Assembly: GCA_027064425.1 (NCBI GenBank)
Contig: JAMOPO010000052.1
Span: 1 to 64,000 of the forward strand
DNA from: Methanobacteriota archaeon
Lineage (GTDB): Archaea; JAADCQ01; Methanopyri; Methanopyrales; Methanopyraceae
DNA: 64,000 nucleotides
Direction of reading: 5' to 3'
Both the position numbers and the translations under genes were made by a program. Positions 24,689 to 33,379 of this stretch are shown piece after piece (position 1 is the stretch's first letter; each line of letters begins with the position of its first letter). The notes beneath the pieces are model-generated. The model was given only the letters and a program-made list of their open reading frames with translations. It did no database searches and was not told where the DNA came from.

Positions 24689-26485
24689 CTACGTGTACCC
24701 CGAGATGCCCACCTTCTGCAGCACCTCCTCCCGGTTCTTGTAGAACTCGTGGATGAACTCGCCGACCTCCTTGACGTGCCGGATGTTGTTGTCGACCATG
24801 TACTTGAGGATCTGCTTCCTGATCTCCACCTCCTGCATGATCTCGTCCATGCTCATGCCGGTCTTCTCCTGAATCTTCTTGAAAACCATGCTAGGCACGT
24901 CCGTGCTCTCGACCTTGTCCGTCTCCGGCTTCCACTCGAACACGGTGTTCAGCTGGACCGTGTCGCCCTCCATGCCCGCGATCTCTGCGATCTCGGTCAC
25001 GCGGCGGATCGAGCCCGAGCCGCGCTGGATGAAGCGCTGCTGCATGACGATGATGTCGAGGGCCGGGATCATGATCTTCGGCACGTTCATAGGCTCGTTC
25101 GTGAGCCGGGTGATCGTCTCGCGGGCCGTGTTCGCGTGCAGCGTGCCCATGCACCCGTCGTGACCCGTGTTCATGGCGGTGAACAGGGTCCGAGCCTCGG
25201 GACCGCGGACCTCACCCACGATGATCCGGTCGGGCCGCTGGCGCAGGGTGTTCTTGACGAGGTCGTCCATCGTGACCTCGCCCTTCCCTTCCACGTTCGG
25301 CGGCTTGGTGGTGAGCCGCACCCAGTGCTCGTGGGGCAGCTGGAGCTCGAGCGTGTCCTCGATCGTGATGATCCGCTCCTCGGGCGGGATGAAGATGCAC
25401 AGGCAGTTCAGCGTGGTCGTCTTGCCGCTGCTCGTACCGCCCGCGATCAGGATGTTCGCGCCGTGCTCGACGGCGAGCCACAGGTAGGCGGCCGCCTCGT
25501 AGCTGAGCGTCCCGAACTTGATGATGTCCGTGATCGTGAGCGGATCCTCCCGGAACTTTCGGATCGTGATCGTGGGCCCGTCCGGGCTCACGGGCGGGAT
25601 CGTCGCGTTCACGCGGCTGCCGTCCGGCAGGTGCGCGTCCAGCAGCGGGTTCTCCCGGTCGATCCGCCGGCCCGACTCCCTCGAGATCCGCTCGATCACG
25701 GTCCGGGCCGCGCGCGAGGGGATCTTGAAGTTGCACAGGCACATGCCGTGGTCGCGGTCGTACACGTACACGAAGCACTCGCGCGCCTGCCCGCTCAGAA
25801 CGACCTGAGGCACGACCATGATCTCCTCCAGGTTATCGTCCTTGAGCAGCGGGTGGATCTGCTTGTAGCCCACCATCTCGTACACCAGGAGCTGCTTCAG
25901 GTCCTCCTCGATGACCTCCAGCTCCGGGTACTCGTCCAGGACGTTGTCGAAGACCTCCTCAACCTCCTCCTTGAACGCCTTCTCGCGCTCCTCCAGGTTC
26001 GGGTACTCGGTCGGGTCGAAGTCAATGTTCATGGACAGGATGTCCTTCACGTCGTCAAGCACGCGCTCGAACTCCTTGTCGTCGCGCGCGTAGCGGGGCG
26101 CGTTCGCCCCCAGCTTCTTGACGATCTTGTTGCGTAGGTTCTCGAGCTTGTAGTACCGGTTATAGTCCTTCGAGATGTAAATGGGAACGGGCTGATCCGG
26201 GTACTCGATGATCCGGCGCAGCTCGTCGTCGCACAGGACCTTGCCCTCTCCCTCCTCCGCCTTCTCGTGCTTCTCCAGAACCTTCTCCGCCTCCTCCGCC
26301 GGCAGGGGCTTGACCTTACTCTCCTCGGACTCACCCGCCTTCTGAGCCTCCGAGGGCTGGGCCTGAGCTGAGCCAGCCTCTCCCTTTCTCTCCTTCGGCT
26401 TCTCCTCCTCGCCCAGGATGTCCTTCAGGAAATCGTCGTCCTCGAGATCGCCCAGCAGGCCCTTAACGTCCCGCCGCTTGGCCAC
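24689..26485 (-). CDS. tadA: Type IV pilus/secretion ATPase (TadA/GspE/VirB11 family)
   Basis: This 598-aa cytoplasmic hexameric ATPase should power pilus assembly or protein export. The first 80 residues are acidic and disordered in character. The catalytic core has Walker [10 protein letters not shown] near residue 350, an Asp box [11 protein letters not shown], Walker [13 protein letters not shown] and the His box [10 protein letters not shown]. The C-terminal segment continues with helical charged sequence. It sits directly upstream of the two platform proteins, the classical order of a Tad/archaeal pilus operon. Confidence 0.93.
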   Translation of the reverse strand: MAKRRDVKGLLGDLEDDDFLKDILGEEEKPKERKGEAGSAQAQPSEAQKAGESEESKVKPLPAEEAEKVLEKHEKAEEGEGKVLCDDELRRIIEYPDQPVPIYISKDYNRYYKLENLRNKIVKKLGANAPRYARDDKEFERVLDDVKDILSMNIDFDPTEYPNLEEREKAFKEEVEEVFDNVLDEYPELEVIEEDLKQLLVYEMVGYKQIHPLLKDDNLEEIMVVPQVVLSGQARECFVYVYDRDHGMCLCNFKIPSRAARTVIERISRESGRRIDRENPLLDAHLPDGSRVNATIPPVSPDGPTITIRKFREDPLTITDIIKFGTLSYEAAAYLWLAVEHGANILIAGGTSSGKTTTLNCLCIFIPPEERIITIEDTLELQLPHEHWVRLTTKPPNVEGKGEVTMDDLVKNTLRQRPDRIIVGEVRGPEARTLFTAMNTGHDGCMGTLHANTARETITRLTNEPMNVPKIMIPALDIIVMQQRFIQRGSGSIRRVTEIAEIAGMEGDTVQLNTVFEWKPETDKVESTDVPSMVFKKIQEKTGMSMDEIMQEVEIRKQILKYMVDNNIRHVKEVGEFIHEFYKNREEVLQKVGISGYT

Positions 26486-26497
26486 GGGCCGACACCC

Positions 26498-28303
26498 CTA
26501 CTCCAGGTCCTTGAGCAGGTCCTCGACCTCCTCCAGCTCGGAGTCCAGATCCGCCGTCTTTGCCTCCTCGTCGACTCCGGCCCCTTCCTCGACTTTAGCC
26601 GTTTCTTCAGCGGTGGCAGCCTCGCCGGCCTCGGACTCGCCTCCGGACTCGGCCACTTCCTCCACCTCTCCCTCCTCGCCGCCCTCCATGAGCTCCTCCA
26701 TCGCCGTGGCCTCGGCCAGGATCGAGGACTGGAACGTGCCCAGGAACTTCACGTCGGAGAACTCGATGCCCTCGCGTCGTAGGTTCTGGATGAACTGCGT
26801 CGGGGAGAGACCCTCCAGGTCCACGTACACGTCGTCCCCGACGCGGACCGCGCTCCGGACGCCGGGGATGTTCTCGATCCTGTCGGCCTCGTCGCCGGCT
26901 CCCTTGACGAGCACGGTCGTGACCTGGACCTCCGTCTCCTCCGATCCGAACTTGTCCAGGTCCGCCCCGTGCCGCTGCAGCGTTAGCACGATGTGCCGGC
27001 GGAGCGCCTTCTCCACGATCTCCGCGTCGATGACGTCCTTGCCCTCCTGGATGCGGATCGCCTGGGCGATTTGCGCCACGTCGCGCGCGTAAGCGAACGT
27101 TGGCTTGAGACCCCATCCACCCTTCTCCTTCGGCAGGAACGCCTTCCGGTACGTCTCGATGGCGTCCTCCGTGTACTTCTCCCCCATCTCCTCCAGCCGC
27201 TTCCGGAAGAGGTCGACGGCGTCCTCGAGCGGCGGGTGCGTGAGGTGGACGAACAGCGGGGCTCGTCGCAGGTGCGCCTCGTCGAACACGGTGATCGGCA
27301 GGTTGGTCGAGAACGCCGCGATGAAGTCGCAGTAGACCTCCACCGCCGTGCCCGCGACGTGGATGATGTCCTTCTTGTTCTCCATCGGCACGATCAGCCG
27401 GTTCAGGATCGCGATGTGCGAGTCCCGCTGCCGGCCCACGTCGTCCACCAGGAACACGCCACCGTGCGCCTTCACGTGCGGCGGGACCTCGTACACGCCC
27501 TTCTCCGCGTCGTACCGACCCTGCAGGTCGTCCAGCGTCAGCTCGGCGCCCGTGAACACGAACGGGGCGTGGATCTTCACCCAGCGCTCGTCCTCCGGCT
27601 GCTCCCGGCGCGGGCGCGGGTCGTGGAAGTCCGGGTCGTACAGCTGCAGGACGCTGCCCGCCACGTACACGGCCTTCGGGATGACGATCGGCGGCAGGAG
27701 CTTCGCCATCCTGCTCAGCGTGAACGTCTTACCCGTGCCGGGCGGTCCGTACACGATCAGACCGCGACCCGAGGTCGCCGCGATCCGGTAGACCCGCTTC
27801 GCCTCCTCCGCGCCGATCACGTCGTGGAACGCGTACTCGACCACCTCCTCCGGGATCTCGATCGGGTAGCGACCCTCCACCTGCTCGCCGACGATCTCCT
27901 TGTAATCCTCGTACGGAACCGGGCAGACGCCGATGTACGGGTCCTCCTTCATGATGTTCTCGGCCAGATCGCGCCCCTTCGGAGTCACGTCAAAGGTGGT
28001 GTTCTGGAACATCGGGCCGCCACCGGTGTGACCGACCAGTTTCCGGTCCTCCAGCTCGCCCACGATCTCCTCCAGGATGGGGACCGGAATGCGCGTGACC
28101 TCGTAGATCTCCCGGCCCGTGAGCGGGCCCCGGTCCGCGATGACCTTGAGCACGAGGTTCTCCACGTACTCCTCCGGCAGCCCGAGGTCATCGATGGACT
28201 CGGGCTTACGGAGCGACTCCACCAGCTCCACGATCTCAGGCTGGTTGTAATACTCCTCTACCGCCTCGAGCACCTCGCGGGGCAGCCCCTCCTCCTCGGA
28301 CAA
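26498..28303 (-). CDS. AAA-type ATPase associated with pilus genes
   Basis: This 601-aa protein has an N-terminal helical/winged-helix-like region (residues 1-150), an AAA core with Walker A GPPGTGKT near 185, GVFLVDDVGRQ as Walker B, and a sensor region FSTNLP. A small alpha-beta domain with GAGDEADRIENIPGV follows, and the last 90 residues are almost entirely acidic and Ala/Gly-rich. ATPases of this build are found beside Tad-like pilus clusters, where the role is not settled. It is 12 bases upstream of the assembly ATPase, indicating one operon. Confidence 0.75.
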   Translation of the reverse strand: MSEEEGLPREVLEAVEEYYNQPEIVELVESLRKPESIDDLGLPEEYVENLVLKVIADRGPLTGREIYEVTRIPVPILEEIVGELEDRKLVGHTGGGPMFQNTTFDVTPKGRDLAENIMKEDPYIGVCPVPYEDYKEIVGEQVEGRYPIEIPEEVVEYAFHDVIGAEEAKRVYRIAATSGRGLIVYGPPGTGKTFTLSRMAKLLPPIVIPKAVYVAGSVLQLYDPDFHDPRPRREQPEDERWVKIHAPFVFTGAELTLDDLQGRYDAEKGVYEVPPHVKAHGGVFLVDDVGRQRDSHIAILNRLIVPMENKKDIIHVAGTAVEVYCDFIAAFSTNLPITVFDEAHLRRAPLFVHLTHPPLEDAVDLFRKRLEEMGEKYTEDAIETYRKAFLPKEKGGWGLKPTFAYARDVAQIAQAIRIQEGKDVIDAEIVEKALRRHIVLTLQRHGADLDKFGSEETEVQVTTVLVKGAGDEADRIENIPGVRSAVRVGDDVYVDLEGLSPTQFIQNLRREGIEFSDVKFLGTFQSSILAEATAMEELMEGGEEGEVEEVAESGGESEAGEAATAEETAKVEEGAGVDEEAKTADLDSELEEVEDLLKDLE

Positions 28304-28309
28304 CGGCGC

Positions 28310-28915
28310 TCACCCCGGCGCCCTCAGAACCCAGTAACCAGCCCCTCTGGCCGCCACCTCCGCCGAGCCAAAGGTCTCCTCCATGAGCTTAAGCACGCGC
28401 TCGGCACCCATCTTGCGACGGACCACCAGCCAGAGCTCGCCATCATCCTCCAGATGCCCGGGCGCCTCCTCGATTATTTTGCTAACGATCTCCAGACCCT
28501 CCCGCACCGGCGGGTTGGATACGATCAGGTCGAACGACTCGCCCTCCACCGGCTCGTACAGGTCTCCCCTGCGCACCTCCACCACGTCTTCGACCCCGTT
28601 CAGCTCCACGTTCTTCCTCGCCAACCACACCGCCCTCGGGTTAATGTCCGTCATCACGACGCGGCCCTCGCCCATCTCCCGCGCCGCGACGATGCCCAGA
28701 ACCCCGTACCCGCAGCCGAGGTCCATCACGCTCTCGACCCGGTCGAACGGGGCGGTCTCCGCCAGCAGGTGCGTGCCCTTATCCACCCGCCGCCACGAGA
28801 ACACGCCCGGGGCGGTGAGGAACCGGTACTCCTTCCCCCTTATCCTCGCGATGATCATCCCCATCTCGTCCCGGGAGGGTCGACCGCGCCCGGAGTAAGG
28901 TGCCCGCACGCTCAC
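28310..28915 (-). CDS. SAM-dependent methyltransferase (RsmC/HemK-like)
   Basis: This 201-aa class I methyltransferase has the SAM-binding DLGCGYGVLGI motif near residue 65, TDINPRAVWLA as motif II and SNPPVREG as the catalytic NPPY-like motif, which is typical of N-methylation of bases or of RsmC-like rRNA guanine methylases. The substrate is likely RNA or protein but cannot be told from sequence. The GTG at 28915 gives MSVRAPYSG; a later ATG (MGMIIARI) is also possible. The gene lies six bases before the AAA ATPase gene. Confidence 0.75.
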   Translation of the reverse strand: MSVRAPYSGRGRPSRDEMGMIIARIRGKEYRFLTAPGVFSWRRVDKGTHLLAETAPFDRVESVMDLGCGYGVLGIVAAREMGEGRVVMTDINPRAVWLARKNVELNGVEDVVEVRRGDLYEPVEGESFDLIVSNPPVREGLEIVSKIIEEAPGHLEDDGELWLVVRRKMGAERVLKLMEETFGSAEVAARGAGYWVLRAPG

Positions 28916-29041
28916 TCACCCTCGGGCCGCGCGATTGTTTCCGTGCCATCCCACCTCGGCGGCGCAATAACGCTTCCCGCCGCTCGGGGCCGGGTCCCCC
29001 GGGTGAGCCGCGGGGCCGGGCCGGGACCTCCTCGACCCGGG

Positions 29042-29051
29042 TTATATTTTT
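29042..29051 (+). promoter_or_regulatory. TATA-like box in the 28916-29392 non-coding stretch
   Basis: TTATATTTTT is isolated in GC-rich DNA. It may drive the candidate RNA at 29066 on the plus strand; on the minus strand it would read as AAAAATATAA about 125 bases before the methyltransferase start. Confidence 0.45.
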
Positions 29052-29065
29052 CTCCAAGTAAACGA

Positions 29066-29330
29066 GCCGCCGGGGGCTTACGCCTCCCGGCGGCCCCGCG
29101 GTGGAGTACTCTCCGCTCGGTGTGCGCACATCGGATTCACTCTACTGGGTCCGCCGGCAGCGGGCGCTCCGTCAGGGCGCGCGCCGCCCTGACCGTTCGT
29201 CGCTCCCCCTCGGTCGACCCTCCACGGATGGGGGCTACCTCCGAAAGTGTGGATCACGCTGTGACGGTGTGGGAGCCTCGCGCGGGCTGGCCGCTCCGAG
29301 AGCGGCTACAGTGGAACGATTGAGAGGGTG
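29066..29330 (+). ncRNA. Candidate structured RNA of unknown class
   Basis: A TTATATTTTT box at 29042-29051 stands about 25 bases before a long hairpin: nine base pairs (29066-29074 with 29086-29094), a bulge, and three more pairs closed by a four-base loop. Further stems are 29171-29178 with 29186-29193 (eight pairs) and 29290-29295 with 29301-29306. Spacing from the TATA box fits transcription beginning near the first hairpin on the plus strand. The box could instead read on the minus strand toward the methyltransferase. No RNase P or SRP core motif was found. Confidence 0.3.
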
Positions 29331-29365
29331 ATCGGAACGGGGTGCCCCGGCACCGCGGGCCGCAT

Positions 29366-29384
29366 CGTTACGAGACTCGTAACG
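29366..29384. repeat. Palindromic hairpin just 3' of tRNA-Leu
   Basis: The same 8-bp stem as beside tRNA-Asp, CGTTACGA and TCGTAACG, here with loop GAC (which can extend the stem by one pair). It ends eight bases from the CCA terminus of tRNA-Leu and is followed by the same GATTCC. Reading along the tRNA transcript, the shared part is GGAATCGTTACGA, three variable bases, then TCGTAACG. Confidence 0.8.
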
Positions 29385-29392
29385 ATTCCGGC

Positions 29393-29482
29393 TGGTGCGG
29401 GGGCCGGGATTTGAACCCGGGACGGCCCTACGGCCACGGGATCCTAAGTCCCGCCCCTTTGACCAGGCTCGGGCGCCCCCGC
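29393..29482 (-). tRNA. tRNA-Leu (anticodon UAG) with C at position 8
   Basis: The minus strand folds as a class II tRNA with a long variable arm. Acceptor GCGGGGG pairs with CCCCCGC, anticodon stem CGGGA/TCCCG encloses loop CTTAGGA (anticodon at 29444-29446), and the T arm carries TTCAAAT. The discriminator is A73 and CCA is encoded (29393-29395). Position 8 is C (complement of G29475), as in the tRNA-Asp of this window, so U8 would have to be made by C-to-U editing. No intron is seen. Confidence 0.97.
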
Positions 29483-29508
29483 GCCTCCAGGCGGACCCTC
29501 GGCGCGTC

Positions 29509-29520
29509 GGTATTTAACGT
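29509..29520 (-). promoter_or_regulatory. TATA box for tRNA-Leu
   Basis: The minus strand reads ACGTTAAATACC, with core TTAAATA centred about 32 bases upstream of the tRNA 5' end and just after the stop of the upstream gene. Position and sequence fit a tRNA promoter. Confidence 0.65.
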
Positions 29521-29525
29521 TTTCC

Positions 29526-30761
29526 CTACAGCGGCACGTGCGACCGTCTCAGGGGCGGCTCCCACCCCCGCCAGTCCATGTCGTACGGGGTCACCTTGGG
29601 CGGTACGCGGTCCACCTCGTAGTATAACCATGCCTCGAACGGCGGACTCAGGCCCCTCCCCCAGGGCTCACGGTATCGCTTGAGCCGGTTGACGATCACC
29701 GGCTTCATGCTGTTCCAGCCCGGGTACTTCTGCCAGAACTCCTTCCAGTGGAGTGCCTGCGTCATCGTGACGGCGTACAGCGAGGACATCACGCAGCAGG
29801 GGAGCTCCCACCACGCGGGCCCCAGCAGCAGCGCCGAGGCCGTCCCGAACCTGTAGATTACCAGCCCGGAGGACATGCACACTAGGGCCGCCAGGCGCAC
29901 CTTGGTCCACTCTGGCCTTCTCGCCATCAGGGCCCCGGCGATCGGTAAGGCGACGAGGTAGAACCACGTCGGCACCGCGCTCTCGAAGGTCTCCGGCGGG
30001 CTCCACTCCCTTATGTTCCCGATCAGCTTCGGAACCAGGCCGGGGGAGTGGTAGGTCAGCAGCCCGTGGGATGCGGTTCCGGGGATCGCCACGGTGACGC
30101 CCGCGCCCAGCGAGAATCCGGCTAGCACCGCCAGGAGCTTGACCCGGGCGCGCCTCGGGACGTCCGGGACCAGGGCCGTCAGTCCGAAGATCACCGGGAC
30201 CTCGGGCCATCCATCGTAGCATGCCCCGGTGATCGATCCCAGCGCTCCCGCCGTCAGCGCCCGGACTCGAACGCTCCGGCGCGGGGGGTCGTGCAGCAGG
30301 GTGGAGAGTGCCAGGGTGCCGAGGATGGGGTACGTGAGCAGGCAGATCGTGCGCTTGCCGCCCAGGAACCCGGCGTAGTGAAGGTTGTAAACGGCGGTGA
30401 CGAACCACGGTACGACCGTACCCATTCTCGGCTCGATCAGCCAGGAGATCACCGACGCGGTGACGCCGAAGATCAGGGCGAGGATGAATCGGTAGTCGTG
30501 GTGCGGGCCGGCTCGGGGGTCGACGAGCAGGGAGGAGAGCGCGATGATCGGGCTCTTGTAGATGAACGGCGGCTGGTCCTCCCTCCACCAGCTGACCTTC
30601 GGGTAGTCGCCGTGCTTCGCGTAGTACTTCGCGATGAACCCGTAGTAAAACCAGTCCGGAGCGTTCGACGGCCAGAGGTGGGAGAGGTAGGTGGAGAGGG
30701 CGAGCGTGGCCAGGCCGGCGAGGAAGATCGCGAGGCGGAGCCGGGCCTTCCGGTCTCTCAC
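29526..30761 (-). CDS. Polytopic membrane protein, possible GT-C type glycosyltransferase
   Basis: This 411-aa protein has about eight to ten hydrophobic helices. After the first helix comes an outside loop with APDWFYYGFIAKYYAKHGDYP, which resembles the acidic first-loop motif of GT-C glycosyltransferases (mannosyl- or ArnT-like), followed by WWREDQPPFIYKSP. The 70-residue C-terminal tail is hydrophilic and rich in Trp, Pro and Arg. GTG at 30761 starts MRDRKARLRL, a basic inside segment. It lies nine bases after aspS. If it is a glycosyltransferase, surface proteins encoded nearby would be candidate acceptors; this is an inference. Confidence 0.6.
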   Translation of the reverse strand: MRDRKARLRLAIFLAGLATLALSTYLSHLWPSNAPDWFYYGFIAKYYAKHGDYPKVSWWREDQPPFIYKSPIIALSSLLVDPRAGPHHDYRFILALIFGVTASVISWLIEPRMGTVVPWFVTAVYNLHYAGFLGGKRTICLLTYPILGTLALSTLLHDPPRRSVRVRALTAGALGSITGACYDGWPEVPVIFGLTALVPDVPRRARVKLLAVLAGFSLGAGVTVAIPGTASHGLLTYHSPGLVPKLIGNIREWSPPETFESAVPTWFYLVALPIAGALMARRPEWTKVRLAALVCMSSGLVIYRFGTASALLLGPAWWELPCCVMSSLYAVTMTQALHWKEFWQKYPGWNSMKPVIVNRLKRYREPWGRGLSPPFEAWLYYEVDRVPPKVTPYDMDWRGWEPPLRRSHVPL

Positions 30762-30770
30762 GGTACCACC

Positions 30771-32066
30771 TCACGGGTGGAGGCGCTTTCGGTCGCGCGG
30801 GAACAGGGTCACCTCCCTGATGTTCTCCATCCCCGTGATGGTCATCAGCGTGCGCTCGAGGCCGAGGCCCCAGCCTCCGTGAGGCGGCATCCCGTACTTG
30901 AACGCCTCGAGGTAGTGCTTGAAGTCGTCCGGGTTCAGCCCCTGCTCCTTGATCTGATTCACCAGGATCTCGTACCGGTGCTCGCGCTGGGCGCCCGAGG
31001 CCAGCTCCAGGCCCTGGTACATCAGGTCGAAGGCTCGGGTCACCTCGTCGTCCTTGGCCATGGTGTAGAAGGGTCGGGTCTCTCGCGGCCACTCGGTGAT
31101 GAAGATCGGCTCGTCGAAGATCTCTCCCAGCTTGCGCTCGGCCTCCGTGGGCAGGTCCTCGCCCCACTCGACCTCCACGCCGTGCTCCGAGAGCAGGTCC
31201 AACGTCTCCTCGTACGTGAGCCGCTCGAAGGGGGTCTCGAGCTCGGGGAGCTCCACGTCGAGCGTCTTCAGCTCCTCCTCACACTCCTCGGTGACGCGCC
31301 GGAACACGTGCGCGAGCAGCTCCTCGAGGACGCGCATGACGTCCTCCTCGCTCTCGATGAAGGACATCTCGATGTCCACGGAGATGGCCTCGTTCAGGTG
31401 CCGCCGCGTGTTGTGCTCCTCCGCGCGGAAGATGGGGCCGATCTCGTACACGCGCTCGAAGCCGGCCGCCATGAGCATCTGCTTGTACAGCTGCGGGCTC
31501 TGGGCCAGGTACGCGTCCTGCTCGAAGTACACGACCGGGAAGAGCTCGGTGCCGCCCTCCGTGGCGGACGCGATGATCTTCGGCGTGTGCACCTCGATGA
31601 ACCCGCGGTCCTCGAGGAACTCCCGGATCGCCGTCGTCACCACGTCCCGGATCCGGAAGACCGCCCGCGGTTCCTCCCGCCGCAGGTCGAGCACGCGCGC
31701 GTCCAGCCGCGTGTCCAGGTCCGCGTCCACCTTGCCCGTCGGGTCCAGGGGCAGGTGCGTCTCGGACTCGGAGAGCACCTCGAGCTCCTCCGGGATGACC
31801 TCCACCCCACCCGGGGCCTGCTCGTTCGCCTGAACGGTGCCCCTGACCCGAATCACCGACTCCTTCTTCAGCTTCGGGACCTTCTCGAACACCTCCTCCG
31901 GCACCTTCTGCCGCGGGCAGGTGATCTGCACGATGCCGGAGCGGTCGCGGAGCAGCAGGAACTTGATCCCACCCAGGTCCCGGATCTCGTGCACCCAGCC
32001 CGCGAGCGTGACCTCCTCACCGTCCCGATCCGGGGTGACCTCTGCGGCCTGCGTGTCCTTCAGCAC
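30771..32066 (-). CDS. aspS: Aspartyl-tRNA synthetase (archaeal type)
   Basis: This 431-aa class II synthetase has an N-terminal OB-fold anticodon-binding domain (VTLAGWVHEIRDLGG near residue 18), motif 2 FRAEEHNTRRHLNEA, ITEWPRETRPFY, and motif 3 GLGLERT near the C-terminus. The compact length without a bacterial GAD insertion is archaeal/eukaryotic in type; whether it also charges tRNA-Asn is not decidable here. GTG at 32066 overlaps the end of hisD by 7 bases. Confidence 0.96.
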   Translation of the reverse strand: MLKDTQAAEVTPDRDGEEVTLAGWVHEIRDLGGIKFLLLRDRSGIVQITCPRQKVPEEVFEKVPKLKKESVIRVRGTVQANEQAPGGVEVIPEELEVLSESETHLPLDPTGKVDADLDTRLDARVLDLRREEPRAVFRIRDVVTTAIREFLEDRGFIEVHTPKIIASATEGGTELFPVVYFEQDAYLAQSPQLYKQMLMAAGFERVYEIGPIFRAEEHNTRRHLNEAISVDIEMSFIESEEDVMRVLEELLAHVFRRVTEECEEELKTLDVELPELETPFERLTYEETLDLLSEHGVEVEWGEDLPTEAERKLGEIFDEPIFITEWPRETRPFYTMAKDDEVTRAFDLMYQGLELASGAQREHRYEILVNQIKEQGLNPDDFKHYLEAFKYGMPPHGGWGLGLERTLMTITGMENIREVTLFPRDRKRLHP

Positions 32067-33379
32067 GCCCGGTCCCCCCGAGATCGCTCCGATCTGACCC
32101 TCGCGGCCTCGGCGTGGTTCGGCAGGCCCTCCCGCGCGGCCAGCTCCTCCACCACGGGGAGCAGGGCCTCGACGTCCGCCTCGTCGAGCCGCTGGTACAG
32201 GATGAACTTAAGGAAGTCCCAGGGCCCGAGCGCCCCACGCGCCCGGGCGAACCCGCCCGTCGGCAGCACGTGGTTGGGCCCGGCGGCGTAGTCACCGAAC
32301 GGGACGGCGGAGAGGTGACCGACGAAGACCGCGCCCGCGTTCTCGACCCGTGGCAGCAGCTCCTCCGGGCGCTCAACCGAGAGCTGGAGGTGCTCCGGGG
32401 CGTACTCGTTCGCCACCCTCACGCACTCCTCCAGCGAGTCCAGAACCACGATCCAACCGTGCTCGTCCAGCGCGCTCGTGACCACGTCCTTCCGGTCGAT
32501 TCCACCCTTTAGGATCTCTTCCACGCGGTCCTTCACCTCGCGGGCCAGCTCCTCGGAGTCCGTCAGGAGCACGGCGGAGGACTCCGGGTCGTGCTCGGCC
32601 TGCGCGATCAGGTCCCAGGCCAGCCACTCCGGGTCGGCCGACTCGTCCGCGATTATCAGGATCTCCGTGGGCCCGGCCGGCATGTCCACGTCCACGCCGG
32701 CCCGCGTGTAGGCCAGAAGCTTCGCGGCGGTGACGTACACGTTCCCCGGGCCCACGATCTTGTCCACGCGCGGGATCGCGTCGGTCCCCACCGCCAGCGC
32801 GGCCACCGCCTGCGCGCCACCCACCCGGAAGATCGCGTCCGCGCCCGCAATGTCCGCCGCCACGAGCACCTCGGGCGAGGCTCGCACCGCGTTGTCCGCG
32901 GGCGGGGTGCACACGTAGACCCGATCGCATCCCGCCACCTTGGCCGGGATCACCGTCATCAGGGCCGTGGACGGGTACGCGGCCCGCCCCCCTGGGACGT
33001 AGCACCCCACGGTCGGAACCGGCCGGACGAGCACGCCGCACTCGGTTCCCTCCACCGACACCGAGAGGGAGTCCCAGTCCGGGGCGACCTTACGGTGGAA
33101 CTCCTCGATGCGATCCGCCGCGCGCTCGATCGCGTCCAGCGTCGCATCGTCCACGAGCTCCATCGCCCGCTCCACGTCGTCCTCCGACACGCGCAGCTCG
33201 TCCGCCTCGAGCTCGACCCCGTCGAACCGCTCCGTGTACTCCAGCAGCGCCTCGTCACCACGCTCCCGCACGTCCTCGAAGATCTCCTCCACGTCCGGAA
33301 GGACCTCCTCGACGCGCACCTCCGACCGCCTCAGCACCTCCCGGAGCTCCCGCTCGCTAGGATTCACCAGCATCCTCAT
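32060..33379 (-). CDS. hisD: Histidinol dehydrogenase
   Basis: This 439-aa enzyme oxidises L-histidinol to histidine in the last two steps of histidine synthesis. It shows YVPGGRAAYPSTALM near residue 127, KIVGPGNVYVTAAK near 210, PAGPTEILIIAD and AQAEHDPESSA (catalytic and zinc-binding region), and NEYAPEHLQL. The final 12 residues are Arg/Ser-rich and extend past the family core. The gene is between the phosphopantothenate synthetase gene (23-base overlap) and aspS; no other histidine gene is in the window. Confidence 0.95.
   Translation of the reverse strand: MRMLVNPSERELREVLRRSEVRVEEVLPDVEEIFEDVRERGDEALLEYTERFDGVELEADELRVSEDDVERAMELVDDATLDAIERAADRIEEFHRKVAPDWDSLSVSVEGTECGVLVRPVPTVGCYVPGGRAAYPSTALMTVIPAKVAGCDRVYVCTPPADNAVRASPEVLVAADIAGADAIFRVGGAQAVAALAVGTDAIPRVDKIVGPGNVYVTAAKLLAYTRAGVDVDMPAGPTEILIIADESADPEWLAWDLIAQAEHDPESSAVLLTDSEELAREVKDRVEEILKGGIDRKDVVTSALDEHGWIVVLDSLEECVRVANEYAPEHLQLSVERPEELLPRVENAGAVFVGHLSAVPFGDYAAGPNHVLPTGGFARARGALGPWDFLKFILYQRLDEADVEALLPVVEELAAREGLPNHAEAARVRSERSRGDRAC

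Larger units (their letters stand above)
28916..29392. other. 480-base non-coding stretch with structured elements
   Basis: No convincing gene is present here: the frames that cross it have no recognisable domain and are shadows of the GC-rich sequence. It holds a TATA-like box at 29042-29051, a series of inverted repeats from 29066 to 29306, and the tRNA-linked palindrome at 29366-29384. The possible RNA gene is listed separately. Confidence 0.6.

Noticed and set aside
26993-29323. 776-codon plus-strand frame crossing the AAA ATPase and methyltransferase genes and the non-coding stretch
   Set aside because: Antisense shadow with biased composition; no start signal and no domain.
29066-29330. 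RNase P RNA or SRP RNA
   Set aside because: The conserved cores (such as GAGGAAAGTCC and ACAGAA for RNase P, or the helix 8 motif of SRP RNA) are not present, so only a generic structured RNA is proposed.
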